Shown: positions 12,101 to 24,242, counted from the stretch's first letter. The stretch is 64,000 nt of DNA from Taenia hydatigena (GCA_036345935.2 JADWOT020000007.1:7294074-7358073), one strand, 5' to 3'. A program made the numbers and translations. Notes: generated by a model not told the origin, from the letters alone.

Positions 12101-12248
12101 AATCGTCTCATGTGCGTGTAGGATGATGCAAGAATAGAGCTTAGGGTGAAAGAGTACCAAAGCAAGTAATAACTGCTCTTGCAAAACCTTGAAAAGGAAC
12201 GACGCCTAAAGCCTACATCAGTCGGAATTGAAGGCAACCACGTAACAC
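9117..12248. other. 3.1 kb without a supported gene
   Basis: Only short frames are visible. At 9361-9591 an ATG-less frame contains two diverged copies of a unit beginning TCGCAAGGACTC, about 120 bases apart, so it is better read as a decayed tandem repeat. Nothing else here is supported. Confidence 0.4.
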
Positions 12249-12534
12249 GTGCTGATAATTGAGCTACACGTGTCAGATTCCAAGAAGTCCATCACCCAGC
12301 CACACTCCAGACATACACTGCTGCGAGTTGTTTTGGCTGCTTTTATCATCTTCATCGCGGTCTCGTTCCCGCCGTTTAGTTGTCCGTCATTGCCTCCGTC
12401 TCAATTAACTTCCTTTTGGCCTCGGGTCTTCTTTTCATCTCTTCTGCCGCCTCCAAATCCATCCGCCCTTCAGTCCCAACCTCCCAACACGCCCACCCAC
12501 TCCACATCGAATAGAATTGTAAAAGTCAGAAGTA
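12249..12534 (+). other. Candidate exon with one membrane segment
   Basis: A 113-codon open frame starting at GTG, with no ATG near the front, contains a hydrophobic run (VVLAAFIIFIAVSF) followed by a Ser/Pro-rich stretch. A good donor-like sequence (AGAA then GTAAGT) occurs near 12533. This would suit an internal exon of a single-pass membrane or secreted protein. No family recognised; the low-complexity Ser/Pro part could also be non-coding. Confidence 0.2.
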
Positions 12535-12599
12535 AGTTGTACCGCTCCTCTTTTCCTTCCCTCCTGCTTCATTTGCGTACATCATTTTAATAGCACCAA

Positions 12600-13649
12600 A
12601 TCTGGCACCCAGTGTATATCACTTAGAGAGGGAATGCCATGCTTTGCGTTTCCAAATCGCGTTAAAACGAAGTTCATGCTTTTTCTACCGGTCTAAATCC
12701 TTCACATTTAACTCAGTCAACTGACTAGATGAGATGATAAATATATCAGTTTCATGAAAATCGTGGTGAAAAAAGGAAGCAGAGAACGCTGCATCACAGC
12801 ACTGTACAGGATTACCTCCTGCTGTTCACCTCCAATCCTCACTTTCCTCTTCCCACTCTCCTTCATTCCCGTGATTTCTCATCCCTGCACTTTTATCTCA
12901 ACCACCCCTGTATCTGCTTAAACTGAAAATGCCTGCTTCTTCACTCCCATAGAAGAAATGCATGCACCGCTGGTGTCGCTGATAATCAGAGGCAAGGAAT
13001 CGGCCAGGCGTAGGAATGCGAATACGCACCAGACGCGCCTATTTGTTAGCACCATAGAAATTTTAGTGGCATATCATCAATTCCTCCAATTAACTTCATG
13101 CCTTAAACTGCGCTTAATGTGCTGCGCTAGCTTTTAATGGCTCTTACATGCGTTTGTAGCTGCTAAATAAACAGCGACAGCAGCAGACCTACTGGAGTGC
13201 AACAACCTGCTTTATATCCATGTTCTATTGTGGAAGCACTGTAACACAGCACTCAAGACTATGCCTAACTGGACCAGACTAGAATCCACCAGAATATCAC
13301 AGACTGGATTGATCACCTAAGCTAGATTATAGCTGGTTTTGATAAATTTGGAAAGATGTAGATTGACAGAACTACCTGATCAACTGTGCATGCCTCATCT
13401 TTAGCAGCGTCTTCATACGTTACTACTAAAGTCAACCCAGCACTCTTATGTAGCCCGCCTAATCTACGCAGCTCAATCCATGCCATGCGAAATGAGGCCT
13501 TTCCCTTCTTCCTCTCAGACATTAAGGATCACAGTGCACACTCAAAAAGTACGTTTCATGACGGCCTCGAACAGAGATATGGGTGTCCATTTACCCACTA
13601 CTCCTTTCCCACGCCCCATTCCACCATCACTTGTTAAGTGGCATCCAAA
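12600..13649. other. About 1 kb with no supported gene
   Basis: Short frames only. The 83-codon frame at 13386-13637 has no homologous copy and no convincing motif. Confidence 0.4.
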
Positions 13650-13654
13650 AATAT

Positions 13655-13990
13655 AACAATCCAAAGTTGGGAATATTTTAGCCGTTAGCATTCAACTGCT
13701 AATGCGACGTACAAGTATACTAAATATCCCGATTTCGTTCATAGCTACTTTGAACCGGAGGGCGGCTATCGCATCGCATTAGTTGTGCTTATGATGAGTA
13801 GCCTATCTTTATATGTGGTCTCTGAAAATTGAATGATCCGAAGCTATGAATATTTCACCAATCAGCATCTAAATGCAACTGCGATCTACATGAAGGTAAG
13901 GGATCCCAACTTCTTTTAACAAAGGTAAATTTAGTGGGGAAAAGACAATCGCATGTCATTAGCTGTATCTTCAACGATTACAGAACCATT
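13655..13990. repeat. Two diverged tandem copies of a ~190-base unit
   Basis: The blocks starting near 13660 and near 13850 share ordered matches: a gaatatt..agc(a)t opening, an AACTGC..GCGA segment, a TCCC segment, and a closing TCGCAT..CATTAG run. Identity is low. No coding content is evident. Confidence 0.35.
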
Positions 13991-14144
13991 GTTTTGTGAT
14001 TGCTACAAATAGATTAGTCTACTTCTCCCCATTTTACTGATCTCTTTATTCCTTCATTTTAGATTGAAGTGACACCTCAATATAGGAAAGGGAAGTGTCA
14101 AAATGCCAAACCTACATCCATCAGAGCGAAAAAAAGCAAGGTGG

Positions 14145-15180
14145 ACATGAGCCTCCCATTCCACATCCACCTCCTCTGTCGCTCCTTGCGTGGTTGAAAG
14201 TTGACTCAGCGGCAAAGGCTTCACTGTGGTGAACGATGACGACGTAGGAGAACCTGATGTCATCTGGAAGGGTGACAAATGCCATTACTCCACCTGCTCA
14301 TCCATATCTGACCACTGACTCGGCATAGTCAAGTAGTCAGACAGGTCGCATTCCGATTCCTCATGCCCTATCAACTCGACCTCGTGGTCATTGCTCTGCG
14401 GCTGTCCCCCGTCTTATTGTCGTGGGAGAGGCCTGAGTGAGGGGCGAAATACGAATGAGTGAATGTGAGCAGAGGAAGCTGAGTAAAGAACGAAGGCTGC
14501 AATGGGAAGGAGGAGGCACTTACTGGTATGCTTGGTGATGTCGTCGAGAAATGGTGATGTCGTCGTCAGTCGTACTGGGGGATGTCGATTGGAGGTATAA
14601 GGACAAAGCCAGGAGAGTAGACGGAGACGAGGGAGGAGGTGAGAAATGAGGAAGATAGTGGACATCCAATTGCGATGAAAGAGGAAGATCCGGTAGGTGA
14701 AGTGCTTTTCCACGTTGCCGCCAGTCGTGGTTGCCACAACCTCAATGCTAGCGTTGGCGGTGAGGAAGAGGGTGGTAGTGAGGTTGGGCGCCTCTGATGT
14801 GCACTTGCATCTACAACAACAACAACAATTAGAGGGAGGAAGCGCTTAAGCCGAGTGTGCACTGCTATTGCTGCAAGTGATAAAGCAGGCGAGTCAGTGT
14901 GCAATCCACTTACTCATGAGTGGGTGGTCTCCTGAAAGTTGGTCTTTTCGACGGTAGTGCTGCCGCCGGGAGAGGCAAAGGGGGGCTGAAAATCTGCGCA
15001 CAACTTTGCAGCAATGCGACATCTCTAAAAGTGCGAGTAAATCACGACGCGTGGCGTATTGATTGCTCGATTGATGAGTCAACTTGAATTGTTGATCGGT
15101 CGATCATGAGTAGAAGATGACCTTGAGGAAGGAGAGATGGCACCAATTGCAAAGTTGTTTACTTACACTTGTAAGCGCAA
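14145..15180 (-). pseudogene. Gene A copy 3, broken
   Basis: Minus-strand sequence equivalent to exon 1, intron 1, exon 2, intron 2 and most of exon 3 of gene A. Both introns are kept, so this is a DNA-level duplicate and not a retrocopy. Exon 1 is open. Exon 2 in the main frame reaches a stop after an altered 3' part, exon 3 has a frameshift just before the EVEL segment, and there is a TAA (14287-14285) where the other copies have Trp. Similarity stops inside exon 3, close to where copy 4 also stops. The Val-run triplet repeat is shorter by whole codons. Confidence 0.85.
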
Positions 15181-15189
15181 GGAACAATT

Positions 15190-17340
15190 GTTCGCGAACA
15201 ATGGACTTTCATCAGATGCTGTTGGAATAGAAGCCGGTAGGCTGATGCCTGCTACGAAGATGCAGCAAACGCTTGGGCGCTAATTGCTCTTCCAATCTCC
15301 TTGTGTTTGTCTGCACATAAAGCCTTGAGTCTGCTCTTATAAATGTGATTATCGGTCCTAGAAATCTTATATTTTCACGGCTCGGTTCGCTGCAATCGTA
15401 AAACTGCACTTCTGTCTCTCCTGTTCATTCAAACCATCCACCCACACTGATTTCGGCTCAGCAAGGGCGTGTATATGCTGTCGCCAATGATGGGATAGTC
15501 GGTGGTCTAGACTTGGGTCGTCTGCGTTCTCTTTAGATCGCTGCTCTTGCTGACCCATCTGCATTGTTCTGTCGGTCAATGGACCGATAAGACCACATGT
15601 TGTGCAGCCATTGTATGTTGGTATATGGCTCCGACCCAGTAGGCCCTGAACGCGCTGGCCAGCGGAAATTTGCTTGGACGGGTGGGTGGATAAACGAGAC
15701 ACTAATTAGAACAAATATGCTTTTGATTGCGATAATGAGGAGAAGCGTAGCCTATCTGGTTTGTCAAAGGAAACAGCTAATCGAATAGAATGTTAAAAAT
15801 ATCGACAGGAAATGCTTCTTTAAATTCATTTGGACGAATTGAGACAAGATACACTTTAAGCACCGCTTTGCAAATTTAGCGTAAGAGTTGATAATAATGG
15901 GTCTGGGCTCAACTTTGGCTAGTACAACACCAAAAACGCATGAAAAAGAAGAGGCAGCCATCTGAGCTTGGGGATGCAATCGATGCAGAAGGGCAGATTT
16001 GTGAGTGCACACGATGTTAGCGGGAAACATACGTTGGTGGTCTGCGCAGGTGGGGCCAACTTCTAACGTGCCTTTGCCTCAAAACCGCACTGTGCTTGCG
16101 TTCTGCTTGACTGTCTCACCCTCCTTATAGTCGGTTTGGAATGCATTTGAGAAATCGTGCAATAATTTTGCTAAACAATAGCTTAAGTAGTCCTTATGTC
16201 ATCTTTACAGCGTTCACCAGCCTGTCAAACTGGTGTCACACAATGCTTCAACAAATCCGTCCTCCTCAAGCACGCGAAAACCCACAAATTTCCGTCGCCA
16301 TCATCGCCACCACTATTTGCTGTGGATCCGAGTCCCATATTGGGTAGCTTAAAACCATCCGAAATGCCTTAAATGCGAAAGTGTGGTAGGATGGTGGGTG
16401 TGGCCCGGATTGCGGTTGTTCGCACTGCCTTATTACACCTCTTCTATTGCCGCACAATGGAGTCTTCATGAGCAATGTGGTTCCCCGTTTCTCCCCGTAG
16501 CTGTCGCCAAATAGGCGGGAGAGCATGGTAGTCAAGGCACATTGCCGTCGATTAAGGGTCCCAAATATCCGGCTTTTGAATGATTTATTTTATTTGGTAA
16601 AGTGAGGCATGTAGGCAGATGAAAGGCGAAGAGAAATTCGGGTAATGTGGTGTGGAATGGAGAACAGGTACCAAAAACACTATAAAGGTTAAATTAAATT
16701 GCAAAATATTGATGCGGTCAAGCAGTGAAATCAAGTTCCATGAGCCCAAATCCTGATTCTTGCATAGGTAAGGCTTCCTTTCTTGGCACGTATCACATCC
16801 ACCCCGCAAATTCTCAATTGATTCGTATTGCGTGGGTGCGTGCTTACATTCATAAGATTGTTGACATCAGAGAGGTAGAATAATAGATTAAGTTTGCTGC
16901 TTTGATCTATGTTCAATGTTTTATGCTAATATTCTGGAATGCGACTTCTTAAGGAAGTCAACTGTACCAACGCTGCAATAAAAAGAGCTTGTAACTCTCG
17001 CCGCTGATTAAAAAATGAGGAAGAAAAGCGTCGACAAAATTGTGATGGCGTTTGTAGAGAAGGCATACTATAACATTAATTAACAGGTAAATTGATGAAT
17101 GGCTGCATTGGTATTCGAGACGTGCGTTCGATTTGGCATTCATGCCGAAATAACTTTGCGATTTTACTCTGACTCTTGGTGCCAGAGAATGTCAAACTAA
17201 GCCAAATATAACGTTGGTGGCACACTTTTATATGTGTGCAGGATAAGAGCGCTTGCTGGCTACGAGAAAAATAGTTGTGGGATGGAAATAGGTGCTGAAA
17301 ACGTACGATAGTCAGCAAGAAGGAAAAATGTAGAATACAA
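15190..17340. other. 2.1 kb without a supported gene
   Basis: Several frames of 60-111 codons on both strands, none with repeated homology, recognisable motif or clear splice signals at both ends. I see nothing to annotate. Confidence 0.4.
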
Positions 17341-17489
17341 GATGATTTATTCCATCAGGATGATCGAGTGCAAGGCACCGCTAAAAGAATGGCGACTTAT
17401 GCATCTATAAACTTTGTGCAACTTAGTAAAGAAGAACTAGTGGAGAATTTCAAAAGTGGCATATTTGCGACTAAACTTCCGTGAAAAAG

Positions 17490-18040
17490 ACTGACCTACA
17501 GGCTACGGATGTTAATTATGGACAACGCACATAATGAATGCAAGTTGAAAACCCATAGAAGACTCGCGTCAAGCTTTTAAGTTGATTGGTGTCCATTTGG
17601 ATATGATTTGTCTAGCCTTCCTTGAATAGATGATAAATGGCAACTGGAAATTAAGACGAAACTCTATTTCAAACGTATTCTTAATGCTGCGCACTGTATC
17701 ACAACAGCCAAAACAGACAGACTTTACCTCAATAAAATCGTATCAAACCGAATCTGTCCTTCCATATTTTAAGCATATTTTTTTCAGCTAACACTTTCAT
17801 TGCTATTTTTGTTATCCATGATGAAATGTATTTGAATGAGGGATTGGTGGTAGCTACACACGAGGAATGGTTTTTATTAGCCGTGTTAGCCGCCTTGTTG
17901 CTCAAATTTAAGGCATCTTCGAAATCCGGCCACATGCACTCGATGTGTTTAATTCTCATCAATGCAATTGTAGCTTTTGCCTTCTCAGACTAAATGCAAT
18001 CGAAGGTGAACCGAAACGTACAATGGGTGATATGCGTTTT
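17490..18040 (+). pseudogene. S1 (trypsin-like) peptidase relic, first half
   Basis: Direct, diverged copy of 21320-21850. One frame reads RILNAAHCIT, matching the S1 motif around the catalytic His (T/S-A-A-H-C); the His codon is 17692-17694. In another frame about 120 bases on is VIHDEMYLNEG, then LAALLLKFK and HMHSMCL about 23 codons later, which fit the loop, the aLLkL strand and the picl motif that follow in S1 enzymes. The frame change and stops before the His motif show it is broken. The family assignment is by eye from motif order. Confidence 0.5.
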
Positions 18041-18378
18041 AAAAATGCCTTTGTACAATATGCACTCATTTGGTTTGCTTCGCAAAAATACGAATCGCTA
18101 TCCACCGTTAGTGGCTACTACTACCATTAGCATAGGAGCTGCTTAATATGCATAAGTAGCAACAACGCGTTGAATGGAATAAGGCAATAGGGTCTGCAGC
18201 CTTCAAAATACCTTTGTGATGCAAAACCAATCCATCCCAATTTCATCAGGAGATACCTGCATTCTTAAGCATTAGTTGCACCTAAATGTTACCTTCAAGT
18301 GTTGTGTTTAGCATTCCTCTCCCATGTACCAAACCCTATCATGTTATGAATTAGTTCTACCTTTTTTACCGAGCTTTG

Positions 18379-18729
18379 CTATGTCTGGGCACAAGGGTTT
18401 AGAATATGCCTAAGGAACTTATCTACAGTGTAAAGTAGTTTTCTGGAATAAATGCAAACGACGGCTCTATCTAACAAAACCTTGGATGGAACTCGGCAAA
18501 CAATATGATAATGCTGAATGGTATTCGAAAAAAAGGTGTAATTAGACACCAGAAAGCAAAATAACTTACTCTCACTTCTTCGATGTTGATTGCGACAACT
18601 TCCAAACGCCCACATATCTACATTTCTTTTATAAATTACGTGTGAACCCAGGTAATGCTTTATGTGCTTTGATAAATTTGACCCACTCCTCAGCCACTCG
18701 CCAAGTTTATTAAAGTTTAGCCAGCCCAA
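18379..18729 (-). other. 116-codon open frame shared with 23.5-kb repeat
   Basis: Minus-strand frame with no ATG at a supported position. Its middle (QHYHIVCRVPS) matches the plus-strand frame at 23463-23645 (QHYHIACLVHP), and the surrounding DNA is an inverted, diverged copy of about 23470-23720. A weaker related copy lies near 22600-22800. It belongs to the same repeat nest as the peptidase relics but I cannot assign this segment. Confidence 0.3.
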
Positions 18730-18959
18730 AATTGCACAAAGCGATTGATCTCTCCTTAGCTAAATTTGATGAAGCACGTAAGCACCGTCCCAACCTTTGT
18801 GCAGCCAGCTTAATTTTCTAATGTCTCGTCTACGTGTTCTGCGGCAAATTTGCAAGTACAGTCCCATCTCGCACTAATCAGCCAATTTACGCTGTTAATT
18901 TTATGATTTTTGGATGACGCAAATTGTCTGAAGAACCGAAAATCGTCTACCACGTGCAA

Positions 18960-19400
18960 ATATTCCACTCACAAGCACTCTTTTGTTAGTGCAACAGCAT
19001 TAACTGTTAGCTTTGAAGCACACAAAGGTGATTCACACTGAGGCCAACCTTGAACACGCCCTAGGGCGTTTCCTTTCCTCCATTGTAAATGTGGGGCATT
19101 GATTCTGGATAGCAGCTTTATGTGGATCATTGCGTCTCCGTGGGTGACACTAAAGTTCACATAGGATTAAATGACTCTATAATGGCGCGCCAATAGTCAA
19201 AATTTCCGCGTTCCACGAGGCGCATTGTACACCAAGGGAATAAGTAAAGCATAATTAAACATCACAATTGTGATCTTTGCGCTTCTCATTGCGCATTGCA
19301 AACCATGAATATGGGTAAAGCAACTTTAAACAGCATAAAAGGAGGGCGATTGGAAGCTTCTAGGTATTCAGGCGGAACAACTAGTTTAAATGGAAAGCAT
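18960..19400 (-). pseudogene. S1 peptidase relic, middle segment
   Basis: Minus-strand frame of about 63 codons containing HGDAMIHIKL, which fits the S1 strand around the catalytic Asp (D-I-A-L-L-K-L), then a GRVQGWPQ segment like the V-x-G-W-G motif, then SPLCASKLTVNAVALTKEC, which fits the A-S-x-L...V-x-V...C segment of the family. The same block occurs in the opposite orientation at about 21930-22265. No start codon, and the flanks do not continue the fold. Confidence 0.5.
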
Positions 19401-19702
19401 GGTATAGTACCATAGGTCCTTCAGTTCGCAGATCAAGGTGGGACTTACGTATGTTGCAAAAGCAAATATTTCTTTCTAGTGGCTGCGAATTCTAATCAAG
19501 ACTGCTGCCGTTTCCGTTCTTTAAATAGAAATCTTTCCATTCTATGAAAGATGAAATGCTCTTGCCTTATTTATATTTATGTGTGAAGTTTACTTTGACT
19601 TAAGGTCGTATGTGTACGTAGGATATTAGTGAACCAGGAAGTGAGTCAGGAAGCGGCCTCATCTTAAGACTGCATAAATGATGCCTACAAATTAACTCAG
19701 AC

Positions 19703-19708
19703 TATAAA
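19703..19708 (+). promoter_or_regulatory. TATA-like box upstream of mucin-like gene
   Basis: TATAAA lies 50 bases before the ATG at 19753, compatible with a start of transcription near 19733. A second TATA-like string occurs at 19732-19737, too close to the ATG for a usual 5' UTR. Confidence 0.3.
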
Positions 19709-19752
19709 TGTAAGCAGAGGCCTAAAAGAACTATATAGAACACAGGACCATT

Positions 19753-20611
19753 ATGCAGACATTCAAAGCCTTTTACTTGCTGACACTCACTCTTGGTATG
19801 TTTGCCTGTAGAGGCGCTTCTTACAGAAAAATGATGACGGAGGTGGAGGGAACGCTTCCTTTACAAGATTTAGCGGCATCCGATGCAACGGATGGACACC
19901 ACACTACTGCTGCTATACAGCATCAACGCAGGCCCTACAAACGCCTAATACAATGGAATCCATGCCATCCTCTACCAATACAACGGTATTAATACAGGCC
20001 CATCTGATGTCAAGTGCATCGGAGCCAACTTTGCTGACTACCAATGTCACAAATGCTCCGGTAACGACCGACAAATCCCCAACATCAGCACCGCCTGACA
20101 ATCTGTCAACATCAGTACAGGTATCAGCGACAACCAAAGCAATGGAACCACCTGTACCGTCTGCCAACACTACAGTATTAAAGCAAACTTTATCAATGCA
20201 AGGTGCAACGGAACCAGCCCAATGTCCGCCAATGGCACAGCTTCATCACAGGTTTCACTGGCACTCAATACAGCGCAACCGTTGAAATGATCAAGCAATG
20301 ATGCGATTAAAACACAAACTCCAGTAGCACTCCTTGCAACCCATCCACTGATAGCAGCTGCCAACCTCCCGGCATCAACACAGGCGTTGGGGACGATTAC
20401 TGTAACGCATCCATCGGAACTGTCAACCAACGATGCAGTCCAAATGCAGGCTCCAGTAGCATTCCATGCGGCCCAACTGCAAATTACATCTGCCAACCTT
20501 CCAGCAGCAATGCTGACGCCGGTGATCGCCAATGCACCGCCCACCAATTCCAAACCTTCACCACAGGCTCCGGTGATGCTAACATCTACAGATCACCTAC
20601 AGCATCCTTAA
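19753..20611 (+). CDS. Secreted mucin-like Thr/Ser/Pro/Ala-rich protein, possibly broken
   Basis: The ATG at 19753 opens a frame with a typical signal peptide: a short polar start, the hydrophobic run FYLLTLTLGMFA, then Cys. This frame ends at 19992. The next frame, 19953-20285, is rich in Thr, Ser, Pro and Ala with NTT, NVT and NLS glycosylation-type motifs (SSTNTTVLIQ, TNVTNAPVTTDKS). A third frame up to 20611 continues the composition with loose repeats of about 30 residues built on PVAL.., ANLPA and similar. Splicing from a GTGGAG donor near 19840 to a CAG acceptor near 19931 would join the first two frames in phase. The second and third are separated by a one- or two-base shift with no convincing intron, so the gene may be a pseudogene. 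The O-glycosylated secreted role is inferred from composition only. Confidence 0.45.
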
Positions 20612-21294
20612 AATAATCCTTTCTCTCCAACTTTATTGCTGCATCCATCTCTATCGCCTCTTTTCTATTAAGATAGCAGTCCGTTATTACAGTACACCTT
20701 AAACATCTCGGGCCTGTTAATAACGTTGCAAGAATTTAATCCAGCACATTCACTTTAAATTCTAATGTTACTGACTCGCCGATTCGTAAGTGTCTCTTTG
20801 CACCCGTCTTCCCACCATATTTTTCAGACTCGCGCTGATCCATAGGTTTCCCCTTTTATTTTGCGCGTTGATTGCCAAATGGGTACCTTGACACTCCACA
20901 TCAGCAGATGATGCGAGTGCGTTTTCATGCATATCGCCAAAGATATAATTGCCATAGTGGAGTTTTGTTGGTCGAATCCCATTAAGAAACAACCAACGCT
21001 ATGGTCTTTATACATCAAAGAGCTTATTAGCATTGATGCATCTCAAAATCTTTACCGCAGCAATCAGGGCTCATCAAATGAGGAAGGTATATTGGAATAG
21101 TTCGTAACTTAAAAGGCAACAACATCCGCTAATCCTGTGTTATCTGCATAGGCCACGTAATGGGAAGCATAATCAATGTCTATTTTGGTACATAAACCGC
21201 AACTATTGCCAAGTGCATTTCAATGGACACAATTTCGTAGTTGTTTTGGCACTTGATCGCGCTGCGTTGCTTGCGATAACTGCAAAAAGCGGTA

Positions 21295-22560
21295 ATGGAA
21301 GCATCCTTCATTTCATTTTCAGGCGATGAAATGACTTGCAGGCTACAAAAGCCAATCAATAGTGGTTCACAAAGGAAATGCGTGCCAAAACTTGCAAGAG
21401 ACTTGCAGCAAGATTATAAGCTGAATGGTGTCTACTTGGCTATGATTAGTGTGGCCTTCAATGAATGGATGAAACGCGGCAGCTAGAAATATAGGCGAAC
21501 CCTATTTCGTGCACATTATTAATGCCACCCATTGTACCATACCCGGTCACAGTAGGCAACCTTTACATCATTAACGTCAAATCACGTCAAAACAGTCCTT
21601 TAATATTTAAAGCACCCATTTTGAACTAGTATCATCATGCTATTGCTGTTATATTCATTAGAATGTATTTGAAGTTAGAATTGTTGGCAGCCAAAAACGG
21701 CGAATGTGTTGTGGTGTCTGCTAATTGCCGTTATTGAAAAATTTAGTCCTCTATTACCGACATTTGCGACTTTTGTGTTTTCAGACTAAATGCTTTTGAA
21801 TGTAAACCGAATTTAAATGGAACGGTAGCAAACTATATAACACATTCGAACCGCTGGAAAGAAATAGTTGTCTTTGCAACTTATTTAAGCTTCACCTTAG
21901 TCCGCAACCGCAAGGACCTGGAGTGCAGTGACACTTTTCATTTAAACCATTTGTTCCGCCTAAATTCTTAAAAACTTCCAATCGCTCTCCTTTTATGTCG
22001 TTTAATGTTGTTTGTATCTACATTCTTGGTTTGCAATGCACATTGCGAAACGCAAAGATTATAACTATTGGAGCATTACATCGGAGTCACCCAACTCTAT
22101 ATGAACCTTGTTGCCACCCCACGGAGAAAGCATAATTCACACAGAGCTGCCAGCCAGAATCGATGACCTACGTTTGCGGTGGCCTCAGTGTGAATCACCT
22201 TTATGTGTATCCAAAACTTGCATTTCGTGCTGTTGCACTAACCAATGATGGCGCTTGTGAGCGATATGATCGCGCGTAGTGAAAGGCTTATGAGTCCCGA
22301 GACAATGAGTGCCACTAGGAAATCATGGAAATGGCTGCTTGAATTAGCAGACTAGTGTGAGGTGCAAGTGTGCTGCACAAACGCAGATGAGGGAGGAGGA
22401 AATCGAGTTGGTTGCATAAAGTCTGAGGCTGTATTGGGGTACCGGATCACTTTGAGCCAAGAAAAGAGATCACGTCGTGCGATTTTAGGCCAGCTAAAGT
22501 TTGCTAATTCAAAAAAATGGCTAATAAGGCCACCCAATTTTAAAAAGTGCACAAAGCGTT
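21295..22560 (+). pseudogene. S1 peptidase relic with catalytic Ser replaced
   Basis: Pieces appear in the correct S1 order. At 21295-21486 an ATG frame contains GVYLAMISVAFNEWMK, like the start of the mature enzyme before the C-G-G motif. At about 21512-21540 is HIINATHCTI, with the His codon at 21530-21532. At about 22130-22200 is HGESIIHTEL then WPQCESPLC, matching the middle segment at 18.96 kb, with Asp apparently replaced by Glu. At 22383-22403 is ADEGGGN followed by GCIKSEAVLGYRI, which fits G-D-S-G-G-P..V..GI, with Glu (codon 22389-22391) where the catalytic Ser should be. Frames shift between pieces. I read it as one decayed gene. Confidence 0.5.
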
Positions 22561-22978
22561 GTCGATCTTCACATGTAACTTAGGTAATGAAAACCGAATG
22601 CTTTTCGATGAAGATTTGGAAGTTGTTGCAATCCACCCCAGCCTATTTTTCAAGTTCCACTCAAAATATTTGCGGCTTTTAGATTGCTATTTCGTTTTGC
22701 TTTTATTCCAGAAAACGGCTTTGCGCCATAGGCAAGTTCTTCACGCATATTCCAAACTTTTATGCGCGAAAATCACAAAGTTTGGTGAAAAAGGGTAGAA
22801 CTAACTCAGCATAATAGAATTTGGCACACGGGAGAGAATCGTCAAACATGGATGTGGGTTTACCTGGTGAAATTAATCTGGATTAATTATGCATCACAAA
22901 AGTCTTTTGATGGCTGTGGACCCTCTTGCCTTATTTAATTTAACCTGCTGCTGCTGCCACTACTTATGAGCATTAGGC

Positions 22979-23420
22979 AGTCGAGAATTGCAAAGCGGTC
23001 GCAAGACTAGTGGTGGTAGCAGTAGCCAATGGCAGGTAGAATACAATCTGCATTCACGAAGCTAGCCAAAGGAGTGTAAATTAAACAAGAGCATCTTTGA
23101 AACGCAAATCACCTATTGTGCTATTTGGTTTACATTCAGGTGCGTTTAGTCACAGAAGGCAAAAGTTGCGATTGCGATTGCGGCTTTTGGCTCTTAAGAC
23201 AGCTTGTGTCATCGGTACATCACGAAAGCAGCTGCTTAGAATGGCAGAGTAGTGCGAAATGGGATGGCACTTGCGAGTGTGCTGCAAAACACGTGGACGA
23301 GGGATGAGGAAATCGAGCTGATTTTATAAGGGCTGAGGTTGTGCTTGTGTGCTAAATCATTTTGAGTCAAGGAGAGAATGATCGCTTTGTGCGATTTCAG
23401 GACAGCAAACTTTAACAAAT
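22979..23420 (+). pseudogene. S1 peptidase relic, C-terminal piece
   Basis: Diverged direct copy of sequence around 22250-22540, with an upstream part resembling 24000-24150. It keeps CAAKHVDEG, with Glu again at the catalytic Ser position (23299-23301), then a TGA stop (23305-23307) and GNRADFIRAEVVL in the same frame. Clearly broken. Confidence 0.45.
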
Positions 23421-23459
23421 ATAGCGAATGGATGATACGTTGATTAAATTTAACAAAAT

Positions 23460-23760
23460 ATAGTGTTGCCTATCCTCACATGTAGTTCACAATCTAAAGC
23501 CAAATGCTTTGTGTTGAATGTGCGAAAGTTTTTGCTACCCACCTCTAAGAAGTGGGAACAAATATCCTTCTTTTTTGATGTCAACCTCTACCTGTTCTCT
23601 GTTACCATTCAGCATTATCATATTGCTTGTCTAGTCCATCCATAGCGTTTCGCATCCCGCTTAGATTGAGTTACCATTTTGCATTTTCCAGAAAAACTCT
23701 TAGCACCATAAGTAAGTTTTCAGGCGAAATTCAAACTCCTACACAAAGGCATTGCAAAGT
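23460..23760. repeat. Diverged repeat shared with 18.4-18.75 kb (inverted) and 22.55-22.8 kb
   Basis: Shared words include CAAT/CATTATCATATTG..., a GAAAA..TTTGCGCCATA-type segment and the protein-level match QHYHI. It is part of the repeat nest. The coding role of this part is not recognised. Confidence 0.5.
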
Positions 23761-23975
23761 TCAGTAAAGTGGACAGGATCAACTCACTATATGATGGGAT
23801 TCGGCAAATGGGACAGAATTGCCAAACACAACTCCTAAGTTCCATATTTAGGCGCAAAGCCGTGCCCATGAATGCAATGATTGATCTTCCATCACAAAAG
23901 CAATTTGGATGCTGCGGATCCTCTTGCCTTACTCCATTCAACCAGCTGCCCCTACTTATGCATATCAAGCAGTAG

Positions 23976-24242
23976 ATGAATTTTAATGCAGTTTTTGGGT
24001 TGGCGGTAGTAGTAGCCAATAACGGTAAGATGCAATTTGCGTTCACGAAGCAAACTAAGGGATTGCAAAATCTACGGGAACAACCTGGAACACGAATTAC
24101 CTATTGCGCTTATGGGTTCACCTTTGATTGCATTCAGTCTCAGAAGGCAAGAGTTGCAGCCGTGTTGGTTGAATATAAACACACCGGTTACACAATACCG
24201 GATTTCATAATTGTGTTAAATTTGCGCAATAACCAGGACTAA
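23976..24242 (+). pseudogene. S1 peptidase relic, middle segment, longest open version
   Basis: An 88-codon ATG frame. ITYCAYGFTFD followed by QSQKARVAAVLVEYKHT resembles the S1 segment C-x-V-x-G-x-G ... s-x-x-L/A-x-x-V-x-V leading to a conserved Cys. The DNA matches 23010-23170, where the frame is destroyed. An ATG and no stop make it the least damaged relic, but it lacks all three catalytic positions and has no clear neighbours in frame. Confidence 0.35.

Noticed and set aside
20170..20553. 127-codon minus-strand frame over the mucin-like region
   Set aside because: Complement of Thr/Ala/Pro codons; it starts at an unsupported site and is better explained as a shadow of the plus-strand repeats.
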